NCBI RefSeq assembly: GCF_036906915.1
Contig: NZ_JBAKHX010000004.1
Span: forward strand, 304,851-368,850
From: Phytohabitans sp036906915
Lineage (GTDB): Bacteria > Actinomycetota > Actinomycetes > Mycobacteriales > Micromonosporaceae
DNA: 64,000 nt
Direction of reading: 5' to 3'
Positions 22,332 through 30,823 of the stretch are shown piece by piece (the stretch's first letter is position 1; each line of letters starts with the position of its first letter). Position numbers and translations under genes: made by a program. Under the pieces are notes generated by a model. The model made no database searches, was not told the origin of the DNA, and saw nothing but the letters and a program-made list of their open reading frames with translations.

Positions 22332-22860
22332 CCGTCGGCGCGTTGCGGCGGTGGCGGCCTCGGCCTCGGGGCGTCGGTGGCACGACGCCGTCCGGGTCGA
22401 GCCAGACCTGGACGGCCGGGCGCTCGACCGGCTCGGCGAACGGAGTGGCGCCGTTACGGCCGTGGCGAGCCAGCATGGCGACGTCGACCGTGAACTCGAA
22501 CAGCCGCCAGTCGACGTGCGAGGCGGCGCGCAGGTGGTCGGCCAGGCGGGCGACCTTGGCCCGGTCGGTGACGACGCGGGCGCGGCCGGCCAGGTAGGCC
22601 TCGTCGTCGCTGTCTTCAGGCGGGAACGAATGCAGTGCGTATCGCCCGTCGCGCTCCAGGTCACGCCGCTTCGGCGAGTCGATCACGAAGCAGTACAGGC
22701 CGTCGTCGGTGATCACGGGGGACACCGGGTGCACCCGTGGCCCGCCATCGGATCGGACGGTGGCCAGGTAGCCCAGGCCAGGACCGTACTGCTGCATGAG
22801 AGCGCGGATCGAGTCGGCCAGGCGGGGCTCGTCGGCGACGAATTCGGACCAGGATGCCAT
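22273..22860 (-). CDS. Pyridoxamine 5'-phosphate oxidase-fold protein
   Basis: The 195-residue product has the split-barrel fold of the PNPOx/general-stress-FMN family: GLGYLATVRSDGGPRVHPVSP near the start, then FVIDSPKRRDLERDGRYALH, and RVVTDRAKVARLADH. Proteins of this group bind FMN or F420 and have varied or unknown reactions; no residue here assigns one. The C-terminal 30 or so residues are Arg-rich and overlap the protease gene on the other strand, so that end may be poorly conserved. It is divergent from dcd, and the SOS box at 22873 is only 12 bases before its start codon, so it too may be LexA-controlled. Confidence 0.78.
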   Translation of the reverse strand: MASWSEFVADEPRLADSIRALMQQYGPGLGYLATVRSDGGPRVHPVSPVITDDGLYCFVIDSPKRRDLERDGRYALHSFPPEDSDDEAYLAGRARVVTDRAKVARLADHLRAASHVDWRLFEFTVDVAMLARHGRNGATPFAEPVERPAVQVWLDPDGVVPPTPRGRGRHRRNAPTATLRDKQPMHSTCGSPDPV

Positions 22861-22872
22861 GCCACCATTGTA

Positions 22873-22908
22873 TCGAACATATGTTCGATCAAGGTAGTCC
22901 CCTATGGT
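22873..22908. promoter_or_regulatory. LexA (SOS) box and leaderless dcd promoter
   Basis: TCGAACATATGTTCGA at 22873-22888 is a perfect 16-bp palindrome matching the actinobacterial/Gram-positive SOS box GAACNNNNGTTC with matching flanks. A -10 TATGGT follows at 22903-22908, six bases before the dcd ATG. The box covers the -35 position of dcd and lies 12 bases upstream of the divergent flavin-fold gene, so LexA could repress both. Confidence 0.75.
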
Positions 22909-22914
22909 GTGTCA

Positions 22915-23493
22915 ATGCTGCTCTCCGACCGTGACCTCGTCTCCGAGATCAAGGCGGGCAAGCTCGCGCTCGAACCGTTCGAGCCGGCGCTGATCCAGCC
23001 GTCCAGCATCGACGTGCGCCTCGACCGCCACTTCCGGGTGTTCAACAACCACCTATACACCCACATCGACCCGTCGGTGCAGCAGGACGACCTCACCTCG
23101 GAGGTGGAGGTGCCGGACGGCGAGCCGTTCGTGTTGCACCCCGGCGAGTTCGTGCTCGCGTCGACGCTCGAGGTCATCTCGCTGGGCGACCAGCTCGCCG
23201 GCCGCCTGGAGGGCAAGTCCAGCCTCGGCCGGCTGGGGCTGCTCACCCACTCGACGGCCGGCTTCATCGACCCGGGCTTCTCCGGTCACGTGACGCTGGA
23301 GCTATCCAACGTCGCCAACCTGCCGATCACACTCTGGCCCGGCATGAAGATCGGCCAGCTCTGCATCTTCCGGCTCTCGTCGCCGTCGGAGCACCCGTAC
23401 GGTGCCGAGGTGTACGGATCGCGCTACCAGGGGCAGCGCGGGCCGACCCCGAGCCGGTCGTGGCGGAGCTGGCGGGTCTGGCCGACCCGGTAG
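22915..23493 (+). CDS. dcd: dCTP deaminase (probably bifunctional with dUTPase)
   Basis: Dcd converts dCTP to dUTP, and many actinobacterial forms go on to dUMP, feeding thymidylate synthesis and keeping uracil out of DNA. The 192 residues begin MLLSDRDLVSEIKAGKL and contain the family motifs LIQPSSIDVRLD, EGKSSLGRLGLLTHSTAGFID and the catalytic-Glu segment HVTLELSN, followed by the C-terminal AEVYGSRYQGQRGPTPSRS. ATG 22915 has no ribosome binding site but lies six bases after a TATGGT -10, so the message is probably leaderless. A perfect SOS box precedes it, which would link dNTP supply to DNA damage. Confidence 0.95.
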   Translation: MLLSDRDLVSEIKAGKLALEPFEPALIQPSSIDVRLDRHFRVFNNHLYTHIDPSVQQDDLTSEVEVPDGEPFVLHPGEFVLASTLEVISLGDQLAGRLEGKSSLGRLGLLTHSTAGFIDPGFSGHVTLELSNVANLPITLWPGMKIGQLCIFRLSSPSEHPYGAEVYGSRYQGQRGPTPSRSWRSWRVWPTR

Positions 23494-23521
23494 TACGCCA
23501 CCCCCGCAAAGCGGAAAGAGG

Positions 23522-23556
23522 GGCGCCCTCCCATCCCGGATGGATGGGAGGGCGCC
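23522..23556. terminator. Bidirectional hairpin terminator between dcd and NlpC/P60 gene
   Basis: A perfect 15-bp stem with arms starting GGCGCCCTCCC and GGATGGGAGGG encloses five bases. It lies between two converging genes and is followed by TCTA on the plus strand and by CCTCTTT on the minus strand, so it can serve both. Confidence 0.85.
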
Positions 23557-23619
23557 TCTACTGGCCGGGGCGGTCGCGTGACGGGGGAACACGCGACGGC
23601 GCGGCCACGGGGTGCGATG

Positions 23620-24591
23620 TCAGCCAGGGCGACCGAAGCTGTGTACCGGCGCGGCGTCGAGCTTGCGCATCCGGATCGGCTCACCCGTGCGGGAGGCGTG
23701 CACGATCCATCCACCCCCGACGTACATGCCGACGTGGTGCAGGTCGCTGTAGTAGAAGACGAGGTCGCCGGCTCGTAGGTTGCTTCGGCTCACGTCGTCG
23801 GTCGCGCGCCGCTGCGCAGCGGCGTTGTGCGGCAGCGAGACGCCAGCCTTCGCCCACGCCGCGGAGGTCAGGCCGGAGCAGTCGAAGGTGCCGGGGCCGC
23901 CGGAACCGTACTGGTACATCTTGCCGATCTGAGCGCAGGCGAACTTGACCGCCGTGCCTGCGGCGCCGCCCGGGTAGGTGTACGGGCAGGGCACAGGCGC
24001 GAGCGCGCCTGTGGTGCCACCGCTGCCGTACGCCCTGAGGCGCATGTCTTCCAGCTTCTCGATCTCGCCGTCGATCTGCTTCTTCCGCGCCGCCAGCTCC
24101 GCTTCGGTCGTGCTGAGCTGGGCGACGAGCTGGTCGAGGGGCTCCTTCTGCTTGGAGTACTGATTGCGCAGGTCGACCACGGCCTGGATGTCGGCCTGGG
24201 AGCGCCGCGCGAACTGGTCGAGCATCACCAGGTGGTCGCCGAAGGTGGTGGGCGAGCCGGTGGTCAGCAGCGCGTTGATCGTCGAGAGGTTGCCGCCCTT
24301 GTACTGCTCGGCGGCGAACTCGCCCACGCGCGCCATGGCGACGTCGATCTGCACCTGTAGCGGCTCGATCTTTTTGGTGAGCGCGGCGATCTGCCGCTTC
24401 TTCTTGTCAAGGTCGAGTCGGGTGGCGTTGTGCCGCTCGATCACGGGTTCGAGCTGGTTCCAGGCGACATCTATCTGCTTCTCGATTTCCGCGGCGGAAG
24501 GCTCGGCCCGAGCCACGGTGCCGCCGCCGAGCACGACGGCGCAGGTGACGAGAATGGTGACGACGGAACGACGTGCGGCATGACGAGCCAC
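23620..24591 (-). CDS. Secreted NlpC/P60 peptidoglycan endopeptidase with coiled coil
   Basis: The roughly 323-residue product has a signal peptide ending near VARA, a long coiled-coil region (about residues 35-200, EIEKQIDVAWNQLEP to DGEIEKLEDMRL), and a C-terminal NlpC/P60 domain. The catalytic Cys is in FDCSGL, and the histidines in LHHVGMYVG and VHASRTG complete the active site. The domain order resembles mycobacterial RipA-type and Streptomyces wall hydrolases that cut the stem peptide, with the coiled coil probably giving auto-inhibition or FtsX docking. GTG 24591 is preferred; GTG 24603 overlaps the AAGGAG ribosome binding site. A c-di-AMP riboswitch precedes the gene. A paralogue lies at 27462. 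Confidence 0.92.
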   Translation of the reverse strand: MARHAARRSVVTILVTCAVVLGGGTVARAEPSAAEIEKQIDVAWNQLEPVIERHNATRLDLDKKKRQIAALTKKIEPLQVQIDVAMARVGEFAAEQYKGGNLSTINALLTTGSPTTFGDHLVMLDQFARRSQADIQAVVDLRNQYSKQKEPLDQLVAQLSTTEAELAARKKQIDGEIEKLEDMRLRAYGSGGTTGALAPVPCPYTYPGGAAGTAVKFACAQIGKMYQYGSGGPGTFDCSGLTSAAWAKAGVSLPHNAAAQRRATDDVSRSNLRAGDLVFYYSDLHHVGMYVGGGWIVHASRTGEPIRMRKLDAAPVHSFGRPG

Positions 24592-24614
24592 CGGAGTCCG
24601 CACTCCTTCTCCCT

Positions 24615-24733
24615 GAACCGCCTGCCGGGTTAGCTGACGGGTTCGGGCGGGAAGAACGCCCTACCGCATGACTGCGGATTCACCCCGAGGTGCGGTTGGG
24701 TCCCCGGCTCGGAGACGACCGATTCGACGGATC
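24615..24733 (-). promoter_or_regulatory. ydaO-type c-di-AMP riboswitch
   Basis: On the minus strand the leader holds the conserved ydaO core: CCGGGGACCCA, then GGGGTGAATCC (24676-24686), a small hairpin, TAGGGC, and CCCGTCAGCTAACC with a closing GGCGG (24618-24622) that pairs with CCGTC (24726-24730). Actinobacteria carry this riboswitch before rpf and NlpC/P60 genes, where c-di-AMP turns expression off. Its 3' end is about 25 bases from the start codon. Confidence 0.85.
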
Positions 24734-24877
24734 GAACCGTGGTCTTCCACGGTGGAAGGCCAGCCTCCGGCTCGACGATCCCCAAGGGTAGGAGCGGCGT
24801 GTCGGCGTGCGCAAGCGGAACGGCGTGTTTCTTCGGTGCGTATACGACCCCGTAGCGGAACGTATATCGAAACGACG

Positions 24878-25426
24878 TCAGTCAATGACTAGAAATACGT
24901 CATCGAGCAGCCCGGCGTACTGATCGTTGTTAGGCGACAAGTTCTTCGCACCGATTCGAAGTGGTTCGGAATTCACAATGGACACGTCGGCGGGTACCGG
25001 TATGCGGCCGAGCGCGGCACCATCCACCGAAATGGACAGATTGGTGCTGGTACGGGTGCAGGCGAGCACATGCCATCGGCCGTCCGCCACGGTGACCGGG
25101 GCGATCACCCGGTAGATCTGGGCCTTGCTGGCCACGACGCAGCTCGGGTGGCCCGCGCTCCCGTCAACCTGGAGCTTGAGCTGCGTGACGCCGCCGGTCG
25201 AGTACCCCTTCTGCATCACGTTGGCGCCGTCACCGGCCAGGAGTAGCACGTGTATCTTGGGCGACATCGCTCGATTGTGGAGATTTGCGAAGACCGACGG
25301 CAATCCCACTCGGTGAAGATTTTTTACGTCTGCGCTGCACGTGACGGAACCTATTGACGCCAACGGCCGGCCGGGCCAGTGTGATCGCAAGGCCATCGAT
25401 AGGAGGTTCGATGCACCGTCTAGCAA
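24878..25426 (-). CDS. LamG-like (concanavalin A-fold) domain fragment
   Basis: The frame encodes up to 182 residues. Its C-terminal 120 form a recognisable LamG/pentraxin-like domain (ANVMQKGYSTGG, VADGRWHVLACTRTS, LSISVDGAALG, PLRIGAKN and a final AGLLDDVFLVID). The preceding part (MLDGASNLLSM onward) has no signal peptide and overlaps the start of the divergent amidase gene, so the true N-terminus is unclear; MSPKIHVLLL at 25267 is another candidate. LamG domains usually sit at the end of secreted glycan-binding or sialidase-like proteins. This stand-alone copy is probably the remnant of a larger gene cut off by rearrangement. Confidence 0.5.
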   Translation of the reverse strand: MLDGASNLLSMALRSHWPGRPLASIGSVTCSADVKNLHRVGLPSVFANLHNRAMSPKIHVLLLAGDGANVMQKGYSTGGVTQLKLQVDGSAGHPSCVVASKAQIYRVIAPVTVADGRWHVLACTRTSTNLSISVDGAALGRIPVPADVSIVNSEPLRIGAKNLSPNNDQYAGLLDDVFLVID

Positions 25427-27432
25427 CGCGGATCGCGGTCAGCCCAGTGGTGGTACGCCCAATGGTGGTAGGCCCAATGATGGTAGGCGCGGTGATAGGC
25501 GCGGTGATGGTAGGCGCCGCGACGCTGGTGGCGACCGGCCCGTCGCCCGCCACGGCGGCACCAGGGAGCATCCGGCAGGAACAGTATGCCGCCGCGGCGG
25601 CCGAGTACGGGGTACCGGAGGCGGTGCTGCTCGGCGTCTCCTACCTGGAGTCGCGGTGGGACACCAACGCCGGCACACCTAGCACCAGCGGCGGGTTCGG
25701 CCCGATGCACCTGACCGACGCGGCGTACGTGTCCTCGCTGCCGGGCAATCACCACGACTCCGACGAGGAGGACCCGCGCGGCGACGAGGCACGGCCAGTG
25801 AAGCGGGTCGACTCCGGTGGTGTCGCGCCGCCAGCGACCGAGGCGCTCCAGAGCCTCGACCGGGCCGCCGCGCTCACCGGCGCCGCCGAGGAAGCCCTGC
25901 GCGCCGACCCGAACACGAATATCAAGGGTGGCGCGGCGCTGCTGTCCGCGTACCAGAAAGCCATAGCTGGACCGACGGGGAGCGCGAGCGATCCGGCGGC
26001 CTGGTATGGCGCCGTGGCCAAGTACAGCGGCGCGGACAGCGCCGACGCCGCGGCGGCCTTCGCCGACGAGGTCTACACGACGATCCGCGACGGCGCGACC
26101 AGGGTGACCGACGACGGCCACCGCGTCACGCTCGCCGGCCGTGGCATCACGCCGGCGCGCGGCTGGCTGGACCGGCTCCACCTGCGCAAGTTGGCACGGC
26201 CGGACGGCCTGGAGTGCCCGGTCGACATCTCCTGCGAGTGGATCCCGGCGCCGTACGAGGCGTGGACGGATGCCAACGGCAACCCCGATTACGGCAACCA
26301 CGACAAGGGCAACCGTCCCAAGCAGCAGAAGATCGAGTACATCGTCATCCACGACACCGAGGGCTACTTCCAGCCGTCGGTCGACCTGGTGCTCGACCCG
26401 ACGTACGTGAGCTGGCACTACACGCTGCGGTCGGTCGACGGGCACATCGCGCAGCACATCAAGGCGAAGGACGTCGGCTGGCACGCGGGCAACTGGTTCG
26501 TCAACGCGAAGGCGATCGGGCTGGAGCACGAGGGCTTCGCGGCGCAGGGCACCTGGTACACCGAAGCGATGTACCGCACGTCGGCCAAGCTCGTGCGGCA
26601 CCTGGCGACGCGCCTCGGCATCCCGCTCGACCGCAACCACATCATCGGCCACGACAACGTGCCGGGCACGCTGCCGTCGACGGTGCGCGGCATGCACTGG
26701 GACCCGGGCCCGTACTGGGACTGGTCGCACTACTTCGACCTGCTCAAGGCGCCGTTCCGGCAGTTCGGGACGGCGCGGACCGGCCTCGTGACGATCGACC
26801 CGCACTTCGCGACGAACAAGCCGGCATTCACCGGATGCTCCGGTGGGGCGAACAACCCGTGTCCGGTACGCGGCTCTTCGGCCGTCATCCTGCACACCGC
26901 CCCGGACCCGGCTGCGCCACTGCTCAGGGACATCGGGCTGCGGCCGAACGGCGCCGACACGACGATGCAGGTGTCGGACCACGGGTCGCGTGTGTCGGCG
27001 GGGCAGACGTACGCGGTCGCGGACCGGCAGGGCGACTGGACGGCAATCTGGTACCTGGGGCAGAAGGGCTGGTTCTACAACCCGCCCTCGGCTCCCGCGG
27101 CGAAGTGGTCGACCGGCCTGGTCGTGACACCCAAGCCGGGCAAGGCGACGATCCCCGTCTACGGGCGCGCGTACCCGGAGCAGGCGGCGTACCCGACCGG
27201 CGTGCCCTACCAGGCGATCACACCCTTGCAGTACACGTTCGCGGCCGGGCAACGGTACGCCGTCGGCAATGTGTTGCCGAGCGAGTACTACCGGGCGGTG
27301 ACGTTCGACGGCTCGTCACCTGGTGACTGGACGGTGATCCGGGGCGAGACGAAGTATGTGCAGATCCAGTTCGGGCACCGGATCATGTTCGTGAACCTGG
27401 CGGACGTGCAGATCCTGCCGTCGTTCCTCTGA
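25411..27432 (+). CDS. Secreted N-acetylmuramoyl-L-alanine amidase (Amidase_2) with N-terminal lysozyme-like region
   Basis: The product has 673 residues. It would cut the bond between N-acetylmuramic acid and L-alanine in peptidoglycan. A long signal sequence contains DNA-level repeats (VVGPMMVGAVIGAVMVGA). Next comes a lysozyme-like region (about residues 50-220; YGVPEAVLLGVSYLESRW, GGFGPMHLTD), then the Amidase_2/PGRP domain with zinc-ligand and catalytic stretches VIHDTEGYF, VSWHYTLRS, AIGLEHEGFA and IIGHDNVPG. The C-terminal 200 residues are beta-rich and SH3-like, probably wall-binding. ATG 25411 is chosen because AGGAGG lies four bases upstream. Together with the two NlpC/P60 genes it makes a hydrolase island. 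Confidence 0.88.
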   Translation: MHRLATRIAVSPVVVRPMVVGPMMVGAVIGAVMVGAATLVATGPSPATAAPGSIRQEQYAAAAAEYGVPEAVLLGVSYLESRWDTNAGTPSTSGGFGPMHLTDAAYVSSLPGNHHDSDEEDPRGDEARPVKRVDSGGVAPPATEALQSLDRAAALTGAAEEALRADPNTNIKGGAALLSAYQKAIAGPTGSASDPAAWYGAVAKYSGADSADAAAAFADEVYTTIRDGATRVTDDGHRVTLAGRGITPARGWLDRLHLRKLARPDGLECPVDISCEWIPAPYEAWTDANGNPDYGNHDKGNRPKQQKIEYIVIHDTEGYFQPSVDLVLDPTYVSWHYTLRSVDGHIAQHIKAKDVGWHAGNWFVNAKAIGLEHEGFAAQGTWYTEAMYRTSAKLVRHLATRLGIPLDRNHIIGHDNVPGTLPSTVRGMHWDPGPYWDWSHYFDLLKAPFRQFGTARTGLVTIDPHFATNKPAFTGCSGGANNPCPVRGSSAVILHTAPDPAAPLLRDIGLRPNGADTTMQVSDHGSRVSAGQTYAVADRQGDWTAIWYLGQKGWFYNPPSAPAAKWSTGLVVTPKPGKATIPVYGRAYPEQAAYPTGVPYQAITPLQYTFAAGQRYAVGNVLPSEYYRAVTFDGSSPGDWTVIRGETKYVQIQFGHRIMFVNLADVQILPSFL

Positions 27433-27461
27433 TTTGGGTGGGGCCGCGAGGCCCCACCCCC

Positions 27462-28421
27462 TCAGCTCGGGCGCCGGAAGCCCACGACGGGCATAGTGTC
27501 GATGCGCGCCATCTGCACCGGTTTGCCGGTACGCGGCGCGTGCACCATGATGCCGTCGCCCACGTACATGCCGACGTGGTGCAGATCGCTGTAGAAGAAG
27601 ACGAGGTCGCCGGGGCGGGCGTTGGCGCGGCTCACCACCGCACCCTCTTTCCACTGGGTGGCGGCGTGGTGCGACAGGCCAACCCCGGCCTTGCCCCACG
27701 CGAACTGGGTCAGCCCCGAGCAGTCGAACGACCCCGGCCCGTCGGCGCCCCACACGTACGGCTTGCCGATCTGCGCGCACGCAGTCTTGACCGCCGTGCC
27801 GGCCTTCCCACCGATGTACTCGGCGGGGCACGGCCCGATCCGCAGCGCGCCGCCGGACGACGAGGATCCGTACGCGCTTTCGCGCAGGTCCTGAAGCCGG
27901 CCGATCTCACCGTCGATCTTCTTCTTGCGGGCGGCCAGCTCGGTGTCCTGCTGCTTCTGCTGCTCGATGAGCGCGTCGAGCTTCTCCTTCTCCGACGCGT
28001 ACTTGTCGCGCGCTTCCATCACGTCGGCAACCTGGGCGTGCTCCTGCGCGGCCAGCCGGTCGAGGATCGTGAGCTGGTCGACGAACGTGGTGGTCGAGCC
28101 ACTGGTCAGCAGCGCGTTCAGGTCGGAGCCCGGGCCAGTCATGTAGTACCGGGAGGCGATCGAGCCGATCCGCAGCATCGCCAGGTCGGCCTGGAGCGAC
28201 AGCGGCTGGATCTTCTTCTCCAGCTCGGCGGCCTTCTTCTGGTTCGCCTTGAGCTGGTTGTGCACCTTGTTGTACTGCTCGATGACGGGTTCTAGCTGCT
28301 CCCACTGGGTGTCGATCTGTTTTTCGATCTCGTCGACGGTGGGTGCGGCGTGCGCCGCGGTGGCGGGCAACAGTCCGGCGAACACCGCGGTTGCCAGCAG
28401 TACAAGGCCGCGCAGAGACAA
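27462..28421 (-). CDS. Secreted NlpC/P60 peptidoglycan endopeptidase with coiled coil (paralogue)
   Basis: The 319-residue product parallels the protein at 23620: signal peptide ending AHA, coiled coil (DEIEKQIDTQWEQLEPVIEQ to DGEIGRLQDLRES) and a C-terminal NlpC/P60 domain with FDCSGL, DLHHVGMYVGDG and VHAPRTG. The likely start is TTG 28421, which has AAGGAG eight bases upstream and gives a clean signal peptide (MSLRGLVLLATAVFAGLLPA). Upstream GTG codons would add a long Pro-rich stretch. Unlike its paralogue it has no riboswitch leader, since only about 100 bases separate it from the next gene. The two copies probably split constitutive and c-di-AMP-controlled roles. Confidence 0.9.
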   Translation of the reverse strand: MSLRGLVLLATAVFAGLLPATAAHAAPTVDEIEKQIDTQWEQLEPVIEQYNKVHNQLKANQKKAAELEKKIQPLSLQADLAMLRIGSIASRYYMTGPGSDLNALLTSGSTTTFVDQLTILDRLAAQEHAQVADVMEARDKYASEKEKLDALIEQQKQQDTELAARKKKIDGEIGRLQDLRESAYGSSSSGGALRIGPCPAEYIGGKAGTAVKTACAQIGKPYVWGADGPGSFDCSGLTQFAWGKAGVGLSHHAATQWKEGAVVSRANARPGDLVFFYSDLHHVGMYVGDGIMVHAPRTGKPVQMARIDTMPVVGFRRPS

Positions 28422-28529
28422 GAGTCCGGCTCCTTGGGGGTGTGGCCGAGGGAGCCTCCGGAGGGGGGAAGGGAGGCGAGCGGGTCCACATCGGCCGCTG
28501 GCCACCCTATGGAAGATCAGCGACAGAAA

Positions 28530-29534
28530 TCAAGCGCCGACGACGGCGGTCAGCACATCGTCGAGCGTCACCACACCGAGCGGAGTGCGGCCGTCACTCA
28601 CGAGTGCGATGTGACGGCGTTCGCGCCGCATCGCCAGCAGGAGCTCGGCGAGAGTGCGGTCGGGCGGCACCACCGGCAGCGGGCGGAAGATCTCCGGTGG
28701 CACGGGCGCGATCCGCTGCGCGCCCTCGTACCCGAGGACGTCCTTGATGTGCACGAAGCCCAGTACCCGGCGGTTGGCGCGCTGTACGACGGGGAAGCGC
28801 GACCGGCCGGTGCGGGTGGCGAGCACCTCCAGCGACGCGGGCGACACGTCGTCGGCGACCGTGGTGACGCTCGACCACGGCCGCATCGCGTCGGCGGCGG
28901 TGCGCTCGTTGAGCGCCAGCGCGCCGGTGATCCGGGCGTGCTCCTCGGCGTCGAGCAGGCCCTCGGTGCGCGCCTGCGAGACCAGCCCGGCCAGCTCCTC
29001 GGCGGTGAACACCGTCTTCACCGCGTCGGTCGCCTCGATCCGCCAGATCCGCAGTACCATCCGGGAGGCCCAGCGCATCGCCACCAGCAGCGGCTTGGTC
29101 GCAAGGCAGAACGCCAGCATCGCCGGGCCGAGCCACAGCGCGGACACCTCTGGGCCGGCGAGCGTGATGTTCTTCGGCACCATCTCGCCGATCACCGTGT
29201 GGAGGAACACGACCACGCCGAGGGCCAGCACGAACGCCACCGGGTGCAGCGCGCCGTCGGGGATGCCGAGCGCGTGGAACGGCCCTTCCAGGAAGTGGGC
29301 GAGCGCGGGCTCGGAGATCGCGCCGAGCAGCAGCGCGCATACCGTGATCCCCAGCTGCGCGCCGGCGATCATCAAAGGGATCTGGTTCATCGCGGACAAG
29401 GCCCAGCGAGCCCGCTGCGACGTCTCGGCGAGCGGTTCGATGACGGTACGCCGGGACGCGATCAGCGCGAACTCGCTCCCGACGAAGAAAGCGTTGCCGA
29501 GCAGGAGAGCCACGGTGATCACTAAGCCGCTCAT
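28530..29534 (-). CDS. CNNM/CorC-family membrane protein (DUF21 + CBS), shorter
   Basis: The 334-residue product has an N-terminal DUF21 membrane domain with three or four helices (NAFFVGSEFALIASRR, AGAQLGITVCALLLGA, IGEMVPKNITLAGPE) and a pair of CBS domains (MRPWSSVTTV onward, VLGFVHIKDVLG, LGVVTLDDVL). Relatives act as Mg/Co exporters or regulators, with CBS domains sensing adenine nucleotides. A CorC-type C-terminal domain is missing, in contrast to the upstream gene. Its ATG overlaps the stop of that gene by four bases, so the two probably form a heteromeric unit. Confidence 0.88.
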   Translation of the reverse strand: MSGLVITVALLLGNAFFVGSEFALIASRRTVIEPLAETSQRARWALSAMNQIPLMIAGAQLGITVCALLLGAISEPALAHFLEGPFHALGIPDGALHPVAFVLALGVVVFLHTVIGEMVPKNITLAGPEVSALWLGPAMLAFCLATKPLLVAMRWASRMVLRIWRIEATDAVKTVFTAEELAGLVSQARTEGLLDAEEHARITGALALNERTAADAMRPWSSVTTVADDVSPASLEVLATRTGRSRFPVVQRANRRVLGFVHIKDVLGYEGAQRIAPVPPEIFRPLPVVPPDRTLAELLLAMRRERRHIALVSDGRTPLGVVTLDDVLTAVVGA

Positions 29535-30823
29535 AGTGCGTGCGCCTCCTCGGAAGCCACCACGCGGACCTGCTCGATGCGGTGCCGGTCCATCTCGACG
29601 ACCGTGAACTCCCAGCCGTTCTCCTCGACGGTCTCGCCCACGACCGGGATGTGGCCGAGCCGGGCCATCAGGAAGCCAGCCAGCGTCTCGTACGGGCCCT
29701 CGGGCAGCCGGAAGCCGGTCTGCTCCTGGAGTTCGTCTTCGCGCAGCACACCGTCGACCAGGAAGCTCTGCTGGCCGCCGAGGGCCGTCAGCTCGACCGG
29801 GCCGGTGTCTTCGACCAAGTCCGGGTCGAACTCGTCGGCGATCTCCCCGACCAGCTCTTCGACCAGGTCTTCCAGGGTCACGACACCGTCGGTGCCGCCG
29901 TACTCGTCGACCACGATCGCCAGGTCGGCGTCCGCCGCGCGTAGGGCGGCCAGCACGCTGTCGAGGTCCAGGCTTTCCGGCACGTAGACGGGCTCGCGCG
30001 CCACCGCGGCCACCGTCGTGGTCGACCTGCGCATCGGCGGTACGCCCAGCGCGTCCGGCACCCCGGCGACGCCGGTGACCAGGTCGAGCGTGTCCTCGTA
30101 CACGAGGAAGCGTGTGTGGCCGGTCTCCCGGGCGGCCGCGATCAGCTCGGCCACCGTGGCGTCCGCCTTGAGCGCGACCACGTCGACACGGGGCGTCATC
30201 GCCTCGGCCGCCCGCTTCTCTCCGAACCGGATCGTGCGCCGCAGCAGCATCGCGGTGTCGGCCGGCAGCGCGCCTGCCCTCGCCGAGATCGCGGCGAGCA
30301 GCCCCAGCTCCTCCGGGGAGCGGGCACTGGCCAGCTCCTCCTGGGGCTCGACGCCGAGGCGGCGCACCAGCCAGTTCGCGGAGCCGTTCAGCACGCGGAT
30401 CAGCCAGCGGAACATTATGGAGAAGGTGCGCATGGGTGCTGCGGTGGACAGCGCCACCGGCATGGGGCGGGCGAGGGCGGCGTTCTTGGGCACCAGCTCA
30501 CCGAAGAGCATCGACAGCAGCGTGGCGAGGCCGAGCGCCAGGGCGGGCGTGACGCTGTCGGTGGCGTCGCCCGCGAGCGGCCGGATCACCGGGCTGAACA
30601 GCTTCGCCAGGGCGGGCTCGGCGAGGTAGCCCGTGAGCAGGGCGGTGATGGTGATGCCGAGCTGAGCGCCGGAGAGCTGGAAGGACAGCTCCCGCAGTGC
30701 CTTGCGGACGGTGCGGGCCCGCCGGTCGCCCTCGTCGGCGCGCTTGTCGATCTCGGGTCGGTCGACGGTGACCAGCGCGAATTCGGCCGCGACGAAGAAC
30801 GCGTTGCCAGCGGTGAGCGCCAC
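29531..30823 (-). CDS. CNNM/CorC-family membrane protein (DUF21 + CBS + CorC_HlyC)
   Basis: The 430-residue frame from GTG 30823 holds DUF21 (GNAFFVAAEFALVTVDRPEI, LSGAQLGITITALLTGYL, FGELVPKNAALARP), two CBS domains (MTPRVDVVAL, TRFLVYEDTLDLVTGVAGVP, DLAIVVDEYGGTDGVVTLED) and the C-terminal CorC_HlyC domain. The DNA upstream of 30823 continues the first helix in frame for 16 more codons (LLLTALLPLVGF) back to two ATC codons at 30866-30871, with AGGTGA just before. No ATG, GTG or TTG exists there, so the natural start may be a non-standard AUC at 30871. It is co-transcribed with the shorter family member. Confidence 0.88.
   Translation of the reverse strand: MALTAGNAFFVAAEFALVTVDRPEIDKRADEGDRRARTVRKALRELSFQLSGAQLGITITALLTGYLAEPALAKLFSPVIRPLAGDATDSVTPALALGLATLLSMLFGELVPKNAALARPMPVALSTAAPMRTFSIMFRWLIRVLNGSANWLVRRLGVEPQEELASARSPEELGLLAAISARAGALPADTAMLLRRTIRFGEKRAAEAMTPRVDVVALKADATVAELIAAARETGHTRFLVYEDTLDLVTGVAGVPDALGVPPMRRSTTTVAAVAREPVYVPESLDLDSVLAALRAADADLAIVVDEYGGTDGVVTLEDLVEELVGEIADEFDPDLVEDTGPVELTALGGQQSFLVDGVLREDELQEQTGFRLPEGPYETLAGFLMARLGHIPVVGETVEENGWEFTVVEMDRHRIEQVRVVASEEAHAL

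Noticed and set aside
25420..27252. A 610-codon open frame on the minus strand
   Set aside because: It is antisense to the amidase gene and Arg/Val-rich without domains, a typical shadow frame.
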